Assembly (NCBI GenBank): GCA_014379065.1
Contig: JACMMM010000597.1
Location: forward strand, 1 to 5,363
Source of the DNA: Saprospiraceae bacterium
GTDB lineage: Bacteria > Bacteroidota > Bacteroidia > Chitinophagales > Saprospiraceae
Direction: 5' to 3'
DNA: 5,363 nt
Position 1 is the first letter of the stretch; each line of letters opens with the position of its first letter. The translations under genes and the position numbers were made by a program. The notes beneath the pieces were generated by a model. That model was not told the origin of the DNA. It did not search any database and was given only the letters and a program-made list of their open reading frames with translations. Below, one piece after another: positions 1 to 5,363 of this stretch.

Positions 1-944
1 AAGAAAGTATTTCCACCCGCACCGCCGCCCGTTCGAGACCGCAGATTCAACTTTCCAACCCAGCTTTACTCGCCAAAAGTGAATATGAAACCCCCACCAA
101 CCTTGACAGCCTCTTTTATTACCCGCACCGCTGGTTTTTCCGGCAAAAACTGCGGCTCTATCGCTCCAGTCTGCTCAGCGTAACGGGTGACAATACTTTG
201 TTGGGCAGCCTCGCACACCGTTTTTTTGAAAAACTTTTGAAAGAAAATATCGCTGGCCTTGATCGTCGCGCCCTGATTGAATGGGTCGAAAACGAAGCTA
301 GCACCTTGTTCCCCCGAGAAGGAGCAACCCTTTTTCTCTATGGTCGTGAACCAGAGCGGATGGCCTTTCTCAATAAAGTAAAAAATGCTGCATGGAGCCT
401 GGTCTCATTGCTGCGAAACAATGGTTGGGAAGTCGAAAACACTGAGATGGCACTGGAGGGCAATTTTGGCGGAATACCCGTGCGGGGCAAAGCCGACCTG
501 GTGCTTCGTCGAGGCGACGAGCAAGCCATCATTGACCTTAAATGGAGCGGCGTAAAAAGACGCAAAGAATTGATTCAGAACGGAGAAGACCTTCAGTTGG
601 TGTTGTATGCCCACCTACTTCCGCCACCAGAACAATGGCCGCACACGGCTTATTTTATTTTAGATGAAGGCAAGATGGTCGCCCGCAACGCCACCGCTTT
701 TCGAGAAGCTGTAGTGGCCGGGCGAGGAGGAGACGACCATGTAACAGCCTGCACCGCTATTTTTGATAAGATGGAAAAAACATACGCCTGGCGTTTGGCG
801 CAAATCAAAAAGGGTCAAATTGAACTCCGCATGGCCCGCACCGCACTTGAACTGGAGGCATTATACGAAGGGCAACTATTCGATCTCTTGGAAATGAAAA
901 ACGAGGATGCCCGTTGGGATGATTATCGAACATTACTGGGATGA
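1..944 (+). CDS. PD-(D/E)XK nuclease, AddB/RecB-like, C-terminal part (5' partial)
   Basis: The reading frame is open from base 3 (first full codon) to the TGA at 942-944, so 313 C-terminal residues are visible and the start lies outside the window. The TTG at 198 is internal, because clearly homologous sequence precedes it. Seen, in visible-residue numbering: the entry helix LDSLFYYPHRWFF (34-46), LGSLAHRFF with His72, a GKADLVL strand with Asp165, the IIDLKW core with Asp178 and Lys180 (the D/E-x-K), and QLVLYAH with Gln198 and Tyr202 (the QxxxY motif). This is the order found in PDDEXK_1 nuclease domains at the C-terminus of AddB and RecB-type repair proteins, which degrade DNA ends during recombinational repair. 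In Bacteroidota such proteins are usually large and partner a UvrD-type helicase; that part is not visible here. All catalytic residues are present, so it is probably active. The four Fe-S cysteines of classic AddB are absent (see findings). The exact orthologue is uncertain. Confidence 0.88.
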   Translation, partial: ESISTRTAARSRPQIQLSNPALLAKSEYETPTNLDSLFYYPHRWFFRQKLRLYRSSLLSVTGDNTLLGSLAHRFFEKLLKENIAGLDRRALIEWVENEASTLFPREGATLFLYGREPERMAFLNKVKNAAWSLVSLLRNNGWEVENTEMALEGNFGGIPVRGKADLVLRRGDEQAIIDLKWSGVKRRKELIQNGEDLQLVLYAHLLPPPEQWPHTAYFILDEGKMVARNATAFREAVVAGRGGDDHVTACTAIFDKMEKTYAWRLAQIKKGQIELRMARTALELEALYEGQLFDLLEMKNEDARWDDYRTLLG

Positions 945-970
945 TTGCGATTTTGGATTTGCGATTAGAC
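943..970. repeat. Degenerate heptad-periodic spacer DNA
   Basis: Four consecutive 7-base units, GATTGCG, ATTTTGG, ATTTGCG and ATTAGAC, begin on the nuclease stop codon. The period is visible but the units are imperfect. The nonamer GATTTTGGA (949-957) recurs at 2982-2990 inside the lpdA leader repeat, which suggests the same kind of intergenic element. No hairpin with a T-run is visible between the two convergent genes, so no intrinsic terminator is called in 945-1000. Confidence 0.5.
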
Positions 971-976
971 GTGACC

Positions 977-997
977 CCCTAAACCCTAAACCCTAAA
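977..997. repeat. Three perfect CCCTAAA heptamers (telomere-like)
   Basis: Three exact tandem copies of CCCTAAA lie at 977-983, 984-990 and 991-997, preceded by two further C residues. The minus strand reads (TTTAGGG)3, the plant-type telomere unit, but the context is bacterial: the array sits between the stop codons of two convergent protein genes. It has three G-runs on the minus strand, one short of a canonical G-quadruplex. Its role is unknown; it could be a replication-slippage product or a dispersed intergenic repeat. Confidence 0.85.
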
Positions 998-1000
998 CGC

Positions 1001-1558
1001 TCACACCAAAGGCTTTTCGTATCCTTCTGGCCGACGTCCATAGCTCACCGCGATGCGCTCGCCCAAATGCTGGAAATAGACTGGATCATCGGGCAGGGCA
1101 GTGCCAAGGCCGTCCACATATTTGTTGTAAAGGCAAAACAATGCAGCAATCAACACCGTATCATGAATTTCGAGGTCGGTGGCTCCGGCATTTTTGGCGC
1201 GAGAAATGGCGCTTTCGGTGACGTATTGTCCGCCGCGTTGCGTTTGTTTGGCAATCTGGAGCAGCGATTTCATCTTTTCAGAAATTGGTGCAGACTCAAC
1301 ATCGGCCCGGATGAGTTCGCAGGTTTCGCTTTCGCCAAGCAGCACGTCGGTTACTGCTGCGTGCGCGGCGGTGCAAAATTGACATTCGTTGGCCTGCGAG
1401 ACCACTGTGGCAATCATCTCGCGCTCCGCAAAGGTGAGGGTTCCCGGCCCACGCAAAATGAGTTGCGTGAGGGCGCGAATCGGTTCCGCAGTGTCTTGGC
1501 GGTATTCGAGCAGGCCAGTGATGCCGGGTAGGTGGGGAGAGACGGGGATGTGTGGCAT
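1001..1558 (-). CDS. Carboxymuconolactone decarboxylase / AhpD-like peroxidase family protein
   Basis: A 185-residue, mostly helical protein. Seen: Glu47, eleven residues, Cys59, two residues, Cys62, three residues, His66, in EREMIA...ECQFCTAAH. This matches the AhpD core spacing E-x11-C-x2-C-x3-H, in which the CxxC pair is the redox site and the Glu and His take part in proton relay. The C-terminal HDTVLIAALF...YNKYVDGLG (132-152) resembles the conserved second part of peroxidase-related CMD proteins. It is expected to be a cytoplasmic thiol-dependent peroxidase or disulfide reductase; no signal peptide is seen. The ATG at 1558 lies 3 bp after the lpdA stop, so translation is probably coupled to lpdA and both share a transcript. 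Carboxymuconolactone decarboxylase activity itself is unlikely given the CxxC. The substrate is not determined by sequence. Confidence 0.9.
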   Translation of the reverse strand: MPHIPVSPHLPGITGLLEYRQDTAEPIRALTQLILRGPGTLTFAEREMIATVVSQANECQFCTAAHAAVTDVLLGESETCELIRADVESAPISEKMKSLLQIAKQTQRGGQYVTESAISRAKNAGATDLEIHDTVLIAALFCLYNKYVDGLGTALPDDPVYFQHLGERIAVSYGRRPEGYEKPLV

Positions 1559-1561
1559 GTT

Positions 1562-2959
1562 TTACAAATGTATCACCTCCCCGTAAGCCGCTGCCGCCGC
1601 CTCCATGATCGCTTCGCTCATAGTGGGGTGGGGGTGGATGGACTTGATAATCTCGTGGCCAGTAGTCTCCAATTTACGCGCAACGACAATTTCAGCGATC
1701 ATTTCCGTCACGTTGGCGCCGATCATGTGGGCGCCGAGCAATTCGCCGTATTTTTTGTCAAATACTAGTTTTACAAAACCCTCTGAATGGCCCGAGGCCT
1801 TGGCTTTACCACTTGCGCTGAAAGGGAATTTCCCCACCAAGAGTTCGTAGCCCGCCTCTTTAGCCGCCAGCTCTGTATAGCCCACCGAGGCGATCTCGGG
1901 CGAGCAATAGGTACAGCCTGGAATGTTGTTGTAGTCAATCGGCTCAGGGTGATGGCCCGCTATTTTTTCTACGCAGGTAATGCCCTCTGCGCTCGCCACG
2001 TGTGCCAATGCCTGGGTTGCCAACACGTCGCCGATCGCGTAGATGCCAGGAACGTTGGTTTGGCAATACTCGTCCACTTTGATGTAACCCCGCTCTGTAA
2101 CGATGCCAAGGTCTTCTAAACCAATATTTTCTATATTCGGGGTGACCCCTGCAGCACTGAGTACCACGTCGCAAAGTATGGTCTCGGTCTTATTGTCTTT
2201 GCGGTTTTTCATGTTCACTTTGATCTCTTTGCCGCCCGTGTCCACGCTTTCAACGGCCCATCCGCCGTATATTTTAAAGCCTTTTTTCGAATAAATTTTC
2301 CCCAATTCTTTTGAAATATCGGCGTCTTCGCGTGGCACTAAGCCCTGTTCCATGAATTCTACGATACTCACCTCTGAACCAATGCTGTGGTAGAAATAGC
2401 CAAACTCAACGCCGATAGCGCCTGCGCCCACTACGACCATACGTTTGGGCTGGCTTTCGAGGCTCATGGCTTTGCGGTACTCAATGATTTTTTTGCCATC
2501 AATTTTGAGATTGGGCAATTCCTTCGCACGTCCTCCAGTGGCTATGATGATTCCTTTGGCGGTGTATTCGGTCACTTTTCCTTCGGCATCTGTCACGGCT
2601 ACTTTTGGGCCTTTTACCAGTTTGGCGCTGCCCATGATGACATTGATTTTGTTCTTTTTCATCAGAAATTGCACACCCTTGCTCATGCCTTCGGCCACGC
2701 CGCGACTGCGCTTGATCATTGCGTCGAAATCGGCGAGTGGCTTACCTATTTTAATGCCGTAATCTTCTGCATGGTTCAGATAATCAAATACCTGGGCGCT
2801 TTTGAGCAATGCTTTGGTTGGGATGCAGCCCCAATTGAGGCAGATGCCGCCGAGGCTTTCGCGCTCAATGATGGCGACGTTCATGCCCAGTTGCGAGGCG
2901 CGGATGGCAGCAACATAACCGCCGGGGCCGCTGCCGATAACAATCAGATCGAAATTCAT
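1562..2959 (-). CDS. lpdA: Dihydrolipoyl dehydrogenase (E3), NAD-dependent
   Basis: A 465-residue flavoprotein disulfide reductase. It reoxidises dihydrolipoamide on the E2 subunits of pyruvate, 2-oxoglutarate and branched-chain oxoacid dehydrogenases (and on glycine cleavage H protein), passing electrons through a disulfide and FAD to NAD+. Seen: FAD-binding GSGPGG (9-14), redox disulfide Cys40/Cys45 in GGICLNWGCIPTK, the ATGGR loop (140-144), NAD-binding GAGAIGVEF (178-186) with acidic Glu201 at the end of the next strand (favouring NAD over NADP), FAD-binding YAIGDV (307-312), and the C-terminal HPHPTMSE with His444 and Glu449, the catalytic dyad. Full family length and intact. The start is the ATG at 2959: MNFDLIVIGSG is the usual N-terminus. 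An upstream in-frame ATG at 3040 would add 27 residues translated from the intergenic repeat and is rejected. It is the first gene of an operon with the AhpD-like gene. No close Shine-Dalgarno sequence is seen, as is common in Bacteroidota. Confidence 0.97.
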   Translation of the reverse strand: MNFDLIVIGSGPGGYVAAIRASQLGMNVAIIERESLGGICLNWGCIPTKALLKSAQVFDYLNHAEDYGIKIGKPLADFDAMIKRSRGVAEGMSKGVQFLMKKNKINVIMGSAKLVKGPKVAVTDAEGKVTEYTAKGIIIATGGRAKELPNLKIDGKKIIEYRKAMSLESQPKRMVVVGAGAIGVEFGYFYHSIGSEVSIVEFMEQGLVPREDADISKELGKIYSKKGFKIYGGWAVESVDTGGKEIKVNMKNRKDNKTETILCDVVLSAAGVTPNIENIGLEDLGIVTERGYIKVDEYCQTNVPGIYAIGDVLATQALAHVASAEGITCVEKIAGHHPEPIDYNNIPGCTYCSPEIASVGYTELAAKEAGYELLVGKFPFSASGKAKASGHSEGFVKLVFDKKYGELLGAHMIGANVTEMIAEIVVARKLETTGHEIIKSIHPHPTMSEAIMEAAAAAYGEVIHL

Positions 2960-2970
2960 GTTGTAAGATG

Positions 2971-3055
2971 GTTGGACGTTGGATTTTGGACATTGGACAT
3001 TGGACGTTGGAACTGAGGAAGTCTGGTGTCCAATGTCCAAAATCCAATGTCCGAC
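2971..3055. repeat. Inverted repeat of GGACATT-type heptamers in the lpdA leader
   Basis: The left arm 2974-2999 and right arm 3027-3052 are reverse complements over 26 bases with one mismatch (2978 against 3048), and the innermost 21 base pairs are perfect; the spacer is 27 bp. The left side is itself a tandem heptamer array: GGACGTT, GGATTTT, GGACATT, GGACATT, GGACGTT (2974-3008). The repeated units allow the arms to pair in shifted registers. If transcription starts at the promoter called at 3069-3103, the whole structure lies in the lpdA 5' leader and ends 14 bases before the start codon. It is not a terminator in either direction, since no T-run follows. It may be a dispersed intergenic element or a leader hairpin. 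Confidence 0.85.
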
Positions 3056-3068
3056 GTCTCAGAAAGCG

Positions 3069-3103
3069 CAAAGGTAGTTCGACCAGCAAAATTGCTTTTC
3101 AAA
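3069..3103 (-). promoter_or_regulatory. Candidate Bacteroidota-type promoter for lpdA operon
   Basis: On the minus strand, TACCTTTG (3076 to 3069) matches the Bacteroidota -7 consensus TAnnTTTG exactly, and TTTG (3103 to 3100) stands 23 bases upstream as the -33 element. The spacing is at the long end of what is reported for this promoter class. It is the only exact TAnnTTTG on this strand between the lpdA start and 3290. Transcription would begin near 3060-3065, giving a leader of about 100 bases that contains the inverted repeat. Confidence 0.45.
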
Positions 3104-3279
3104 TTTTATCTTTTGTTGTAATTCTCTTTGCAGGTGTTCAATATCGCAAATTAGATCGCGTTTTACCTGATTGTCGAGTCTTAAACACATTTTTACCCAT
3201 CAAAGCAGGAGCATAGACGGTCAACTCCGTATCATTGCGCCGTTTTTCTGACAAGCAAATTATATTTCAAAGTCCGAGC
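3104..3279. other. Remaining non-coding DNA before the first CotH gene
   Basis: This AT-rich stretch separates the divergent lpdA and CotH genes. No exact TAnnTTTG on the plus strand was found. Near matches are TATCTTTT (3107-3114) and TATATTTC (3261-3268), the latter only 11 bases before the ATG at 3280, so neither is called. The in-frame TTG at 3235 is a possible alternative start for the CotH gene. Nothing resembling an RNA gene or further repeat was recognised. Confidence 0.5.
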
Positions 3280-4983
3280 ATGCAAAAATTACTTTTCAAC
3301 TTCCGTTTACCCGGCATAACCTTTTCAAACATCCCTGTTTTTTCACGCACCATAGTTTTAGCGGTAGTGTGGGTTACAGCGGGGCTTTTTCCAAGTGCTT
3401 CATTCGCCCAACTTTCGGTGAACAGCCCTGTTGCACGTCCACTTTTCGACAAAAAGACCGTCGGTGAAGTCCGCCTTACGCTGCCAACATCCGATTGGGT
3501 CAGTGTGCTGGATTCCTTGCGCATCTATGGTACGGAGGCAATGCCCGCTGCTGTCGTAGTTGACGGAGTTCGCTATGACGGGGCTGCCGTTCGATTTCGT
3601 GGCGACAAATCATACGCCAAGGGCCTTAAGCGCAACCCTTTTAGCATCAAACTGAACAGCACCATTCCAACCCAGAATCACCAAGGCTACACCTCCATCA
3701 AGCTTTCAGCGGCAGTGCGCGATCCAAGCATGGCACGCGAGATGCTTTTTCACGAAATAGCCTCAAAGTATATGCCCGCTTCACAGGCAGCGTACACCAA
3801 ACTTTACGTCAATGAAGAGTACATTGGCGTATTCGTAAACGTGGAAAGCATTGACAAGCAATTCTTTGAAACCAACTATGGCGATGCTCGCGGGGCGGCT
3901 TTCAAGGCTGGCGTGGACAATAAGCCCGAAAACTTGCCTGCTACCTGCAAGCAAAACATCTTTGGCTCTTTGGAATACGAAGACAACCTTGATTGCTACA
4001 AGGGCAATTTTGAACTGGACTCGCGCGGAGGCTGGACGGAGTTGCAGGAACTGACCCGAAAACTGGCACAAGAACCTGCCAACGTGGGCCAAGTACTCGA
4101 CGTAGACCGGGCATTGTGGTTGCTAGCGCTCAACAATGTGATGGTTAACCTGAGCAGTTATTCGGGCAATTACAGCGTGAACTATTACCTGTACCGCGAT
4201 GGAAACAACCGTTTTCAGCCCATACACTGGGATTTGAACCTTTCATTTGGCAGTTACAAGAACACGGGAAGTGGCAGCGACCTCGATCTGCGCGATCTGC
4301 AAAACCTTGATCCCTTGCTCCATGCTGACAACTTATACAAACCACTTGTCAGCCAATTGTTGAAAGAGCCGCTTAATAGGAAGATTTACCTTGCGCATAT
4401 ACGCCAGATCAATGAGGAAAACTTCTTAAACGGTGCATACTTAAAACGCGCCCAAGAACTGCGTGGCATGATCGTGGTGCCTTTCAACGACGATAAAAAC
4501 AAGACTTATAGCTATGACGATTTCCAGCGCAGCCTTAACGAGACAGTGGGCAAAAGGAGCAAGATCCCCGGCCTCACAGAGCTCATGGGCAAGCGTTCAA
4601 AATTTTTGAAAGTCCATCCGGAGCTGACAAAATTGCCTCCGATGGTGTCTGAAATGACGGTGAAGGGTCGTGCCAAATTTGAGAACCAAAAACTCAATGC
4701 TTTTGTCGTGAGTGCCCGAGCCGACAAATACCCCTTGAGGATGTACCTCTACTATCGCTTTGCAGACCATGATGCCTATACCATGGTGGTCATGTCTGAA
4801 GAAAACAACACGGCAGGGCTCGCTGGGGGCGCAAAATCTTTTGTCGCACAGGTTGAGGCAAAAAGTCAGGATGCCGTGCTGGATTATTACATTTTAGCGG
4901 AGAATGTAGGCGCGGTTGGGTTTTTACCCAGTAACTATCCCAAGCAGCCCTTTAAGGTCAAATTGAGCGATCTGAACAAATAA
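3280..4983 (+). CDS. Secreted CotH kinase family protein
   Basis: A 567-residue protein from the ATG at 3280; a TTG at 3235 would add 15 residues but gives no better N-terminus. Residues 1-43 look like a long Sec signal peptide: Arg9 and Arg23, hydrophobic 24-38, and likely cleavage SFA|Q after 43. There is no lipobox Cys. The CotH region (about 60-430) shows VRFRGDKSY (104-112), FSIKL with Lys124, AVRDPSMAREMLFHEIA (145-161), the YVNEEYIGVFVNVE block (176-189), FKA with Lys209, VNYYLYRD (300-307) and HWDLNLSFG (316-324), where Asp318 is the likely metal-binding Asp. CotH of Bacillus is an atypical protein kinase acting on spore-coat proteins; Bacteroidota members have no firmly established target. 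Residues from about 455 look like a beta-sandwich (ending LDYYILAENVGAVGFLP, 535-551), perhaps Fn3/Ig-like. Cys223 and Cys239 could pair outside the cytoplasm. A paralogue follows downstream. Confidence 0.9.
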   Translation: MQKLLFNFRLPGITFSNIPVFSRTIVLAVVWVTAGLFPSASFAQLSVNSPVARPLFDKKTVGEVRLTLPTSDWVSVLDSLRIYGTEAMPAAVVVDGVRYDGAAVRFRGDKSYAKGLKRNPFSIKLNSTIPTQNHQGYTSIKLSAAVRDPSMAREMLFHEIASKYMPASQAAYTKLYVNEEYIGVFVNVESIDKQFFETNYGDARGAAFKAGVDNKPENLPATCKQNIFGSLEYEDNLDCYKGNFELDSRGGWTELQELTRKLAQEPANVGQVLDVDRALWLLALNNVMVNLSSYSGNYSVNYYLYRDGNNRFQPIHWDLNLSFGSYKNTGSGSDLDLRDLQNLDPLLHADNLYKPLVSQLLKEPLNRKIYLAHIRQINEENFLNGAYLKRAQELRGMIVVPFNDDKNKTYSYDDFQRSLNETVGKRSKIPGLTELMGKRSKFLKVHPELTKLPPMVSEMTVKGRAKFENQKLNAFVVSARADKYPLRMYLYYRFADHDAYTMVVMSEENNTAGLAGGAKSFVAQVEAKSQDAVLDYYILAENVGAVGFLPSNYPKQPFKVKLSDLNK

Positions 4984-4996
4984 TTGAACTCAACAG

Positions 4997-5035
4997 GAGG
5001 CTGTCTCACACTTTTGAGGCAGCCTCATCGTTTTT
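4997..5035 (+). terminator. Strong intrinsic terminator after the first CotH gene
   Basis: GAGGCTGTCTCA (4997-5008) pairs with TGAGGCAGCCTC (5015-5026) over 12 base pairs, one of them a G-U wobble in RNA, around the six-base loop CACTTT; four bases later comes a run of five T (5031-5035). It begins 13 bases after the CotH stop codon. Unusually, it ends six bases before the start codon of the next gene. The stem sequence resembles short inverted repeats often dispersed in Bacteroidota genomes, which cannot be tested here. Confidence 0.85.
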
Positions 5036-5041
5036 GAAAAT

Positions 5042-5363
5042 ATGAGAAACACCCTCCTTTTCGCCTTCTTCATTTTTTGGTATTCAGGGGCTTATGCCCA
5101 AGATTTTTATGGCAGTAGCGTACAAGAAGTGCGTATAGAATTCCCTCAAAAAAACTGGGACACTAAACTTGATTCTTTAAAAAAGTTCAATCCGGATGCG
5201 CGGCTTAACGCTACGGCTTGGCTAAATGGGCAGCGTTTTGACAGTGTAGGTGTGCGTTATAAGGGCAACAGCTCTTACTTCCGCGCCCGCAATGAAACGC
5301 TCAAAAAACTCCCGCTTAATATCAAACTTGATTTCAAAAAAAAGGGACAGGTGCTCAAAGGCA
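5042..5363 (+). CDS. Second secreted CotH kinase family protein (3' partial)
   Basis: The frame opens with the ATG at 5042 and runs without a stop to the end of the window, giving 107 residues. Residues 1-19 form a clear Sec signal peptide (Arg2, hydrophobic 5-14, cleavage AYA|Q). The rest parallels the N-terminal CotH region of the upstream gene: VQEVRIEFPQKNW (27-39) against VGEVRLTLPTSDW, LDSL (43-46) in both, VRYKGNSSY (71-79) against VRFRGDKSY, and LNIKL (92-96) against FSIKL. The form GNSSY is closer to the common family motif than the GDKSY of its neighbour. The catalytic half lies outside the window. No Shine-Dalgarno sequence is present; the six bases before the ATG are GAAAAT. A complete terminator directly precedes it, so its expression probably depends on readthrough or on a promoter inside the upstream gene. 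Confidence 0.85.
   Translation, partial: MRNTLLFAFFIFWYSGAYAQDFYGSSVQEVRIEFPQKNWDTKLDSLKKFNPDARLNATAWLNGQRFDSVGVRYKGNSSYFRARNETLKKLPLNIKLDFKKKGQVLKG

Noticed and set aside
198..200. TTG at 198 as start of the nuclease gene
   Set aside because: The frame continues upstream to the window edge and encodes the typical entry helix of the nuclease domain, so the gene is 5' truncated by the window.
975..997. Canonical G-quadruplex on the minus strand
   Set aside because: Only three G-runs are present; four are needed for an intramolecular structure.
1067..1531. Open frame of 154 codons on the plus strand, antisense to the AhpD-like gene
   Set aside because: The opposite strand encodes a protein with an exact AhpD redox core; this frame shows no recognisable motif.
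1575..1582. GGGGAGGT on the minus strand as ribosome binding site of the AhpD-like gene
   Set aside because: It is 16 bases from the ATG, too far for normal use, and it encodes the conserved lpdA C-terminus; Bacteroidota rarely rely on such sites.
2387..3016. Open frame of 209 codons on the plus strand, antisense to lpdA
   Set aside because: It lies almost wholly opposite a full-length, motif-complete lpdA, runs into the repeat, and its translation resembles no known family; it is a shadow frame.
2974..3052. Inverted repeat as transcription terminator or insertion-sequence ends
   Set aside because: No T-run follows either arm, the loop is 27 bases, and no transposase or room for one lies between the arms.
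2971..3055. CRISPR-like array
   Set aside because: The units are adjacent 7-mers without spacers and the two blocks are in inverted orientation.
3235..3279. TTG at 3235 as start of the first CotH gene
   Set aside because: It adds 15 polar residues to an already long signal peptide, while an ATG at 3280 begins an N-terminus that accounts for export.

Overview
The window looks like a chromosomal segment of a Bacteroidota bacterium, possibly from the Saprospiria/Chitinophagia/Cytophagia part of the phylum. This is inferred from two secreted CotH-family proteins in tandem, start codons without close Shine-Dalgarno sequences, a Bacteroidota-type promoter box (TAnnTTTG) in front of lpd, and AT-rich intergenic DNA built from heptamer repeats. 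No rRNA or tRNA gene, CRISPR array or transposase gene was seen.

Layout: (1) Bases 1-944 (+) carry the C-terminal 313 residues of a PD-(D/E)XK nuclease of the AddB/RecB type, whose gene starts before the window. (2) A 56-bp convergent spacer follows, made of heptad-periodic DNA including three CCCTAAA units. (3) On the minus strand, lpdA (dihydrolipoyl dehydrogenase, 2959 to 1562) is followed after only 3 bp by a CMD/AhpD-family gene (1558 to 1001), so the two form a tight operon. (4) The roughly 320-bp space between lpdA and the next gene holds a large inverted repeat of GGACATT-type heptamers, just downstream of a good candidate lpdA promoter. (5) On the plus strand, a complete secreted CotH-family protein (3280-4983), a strong intrinsic terminator (4997-5035) and the first 107 codons of a second CotH-family protein (from 5042) close the window.

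By function, the best-supported link is the lpdA-ahpD-like operon. In Mycobacterium tuberculosis, Lpd and a lipoylated E2 protein pass electrons to AhpD in peroxide defence, so this pair may connect central-metabolism reducing power to a CxxC peroxidase. The CotH pair are probably exported kinase-fold proteins of unknown target. The remaining notable points are structural: the nuclease appears to have lost all four Fe-S-cluster cysteines of the AddB type, the lpdA leader would fold into a long heptamer hairpin, and the second CotH gene begins six bases after a terminator.
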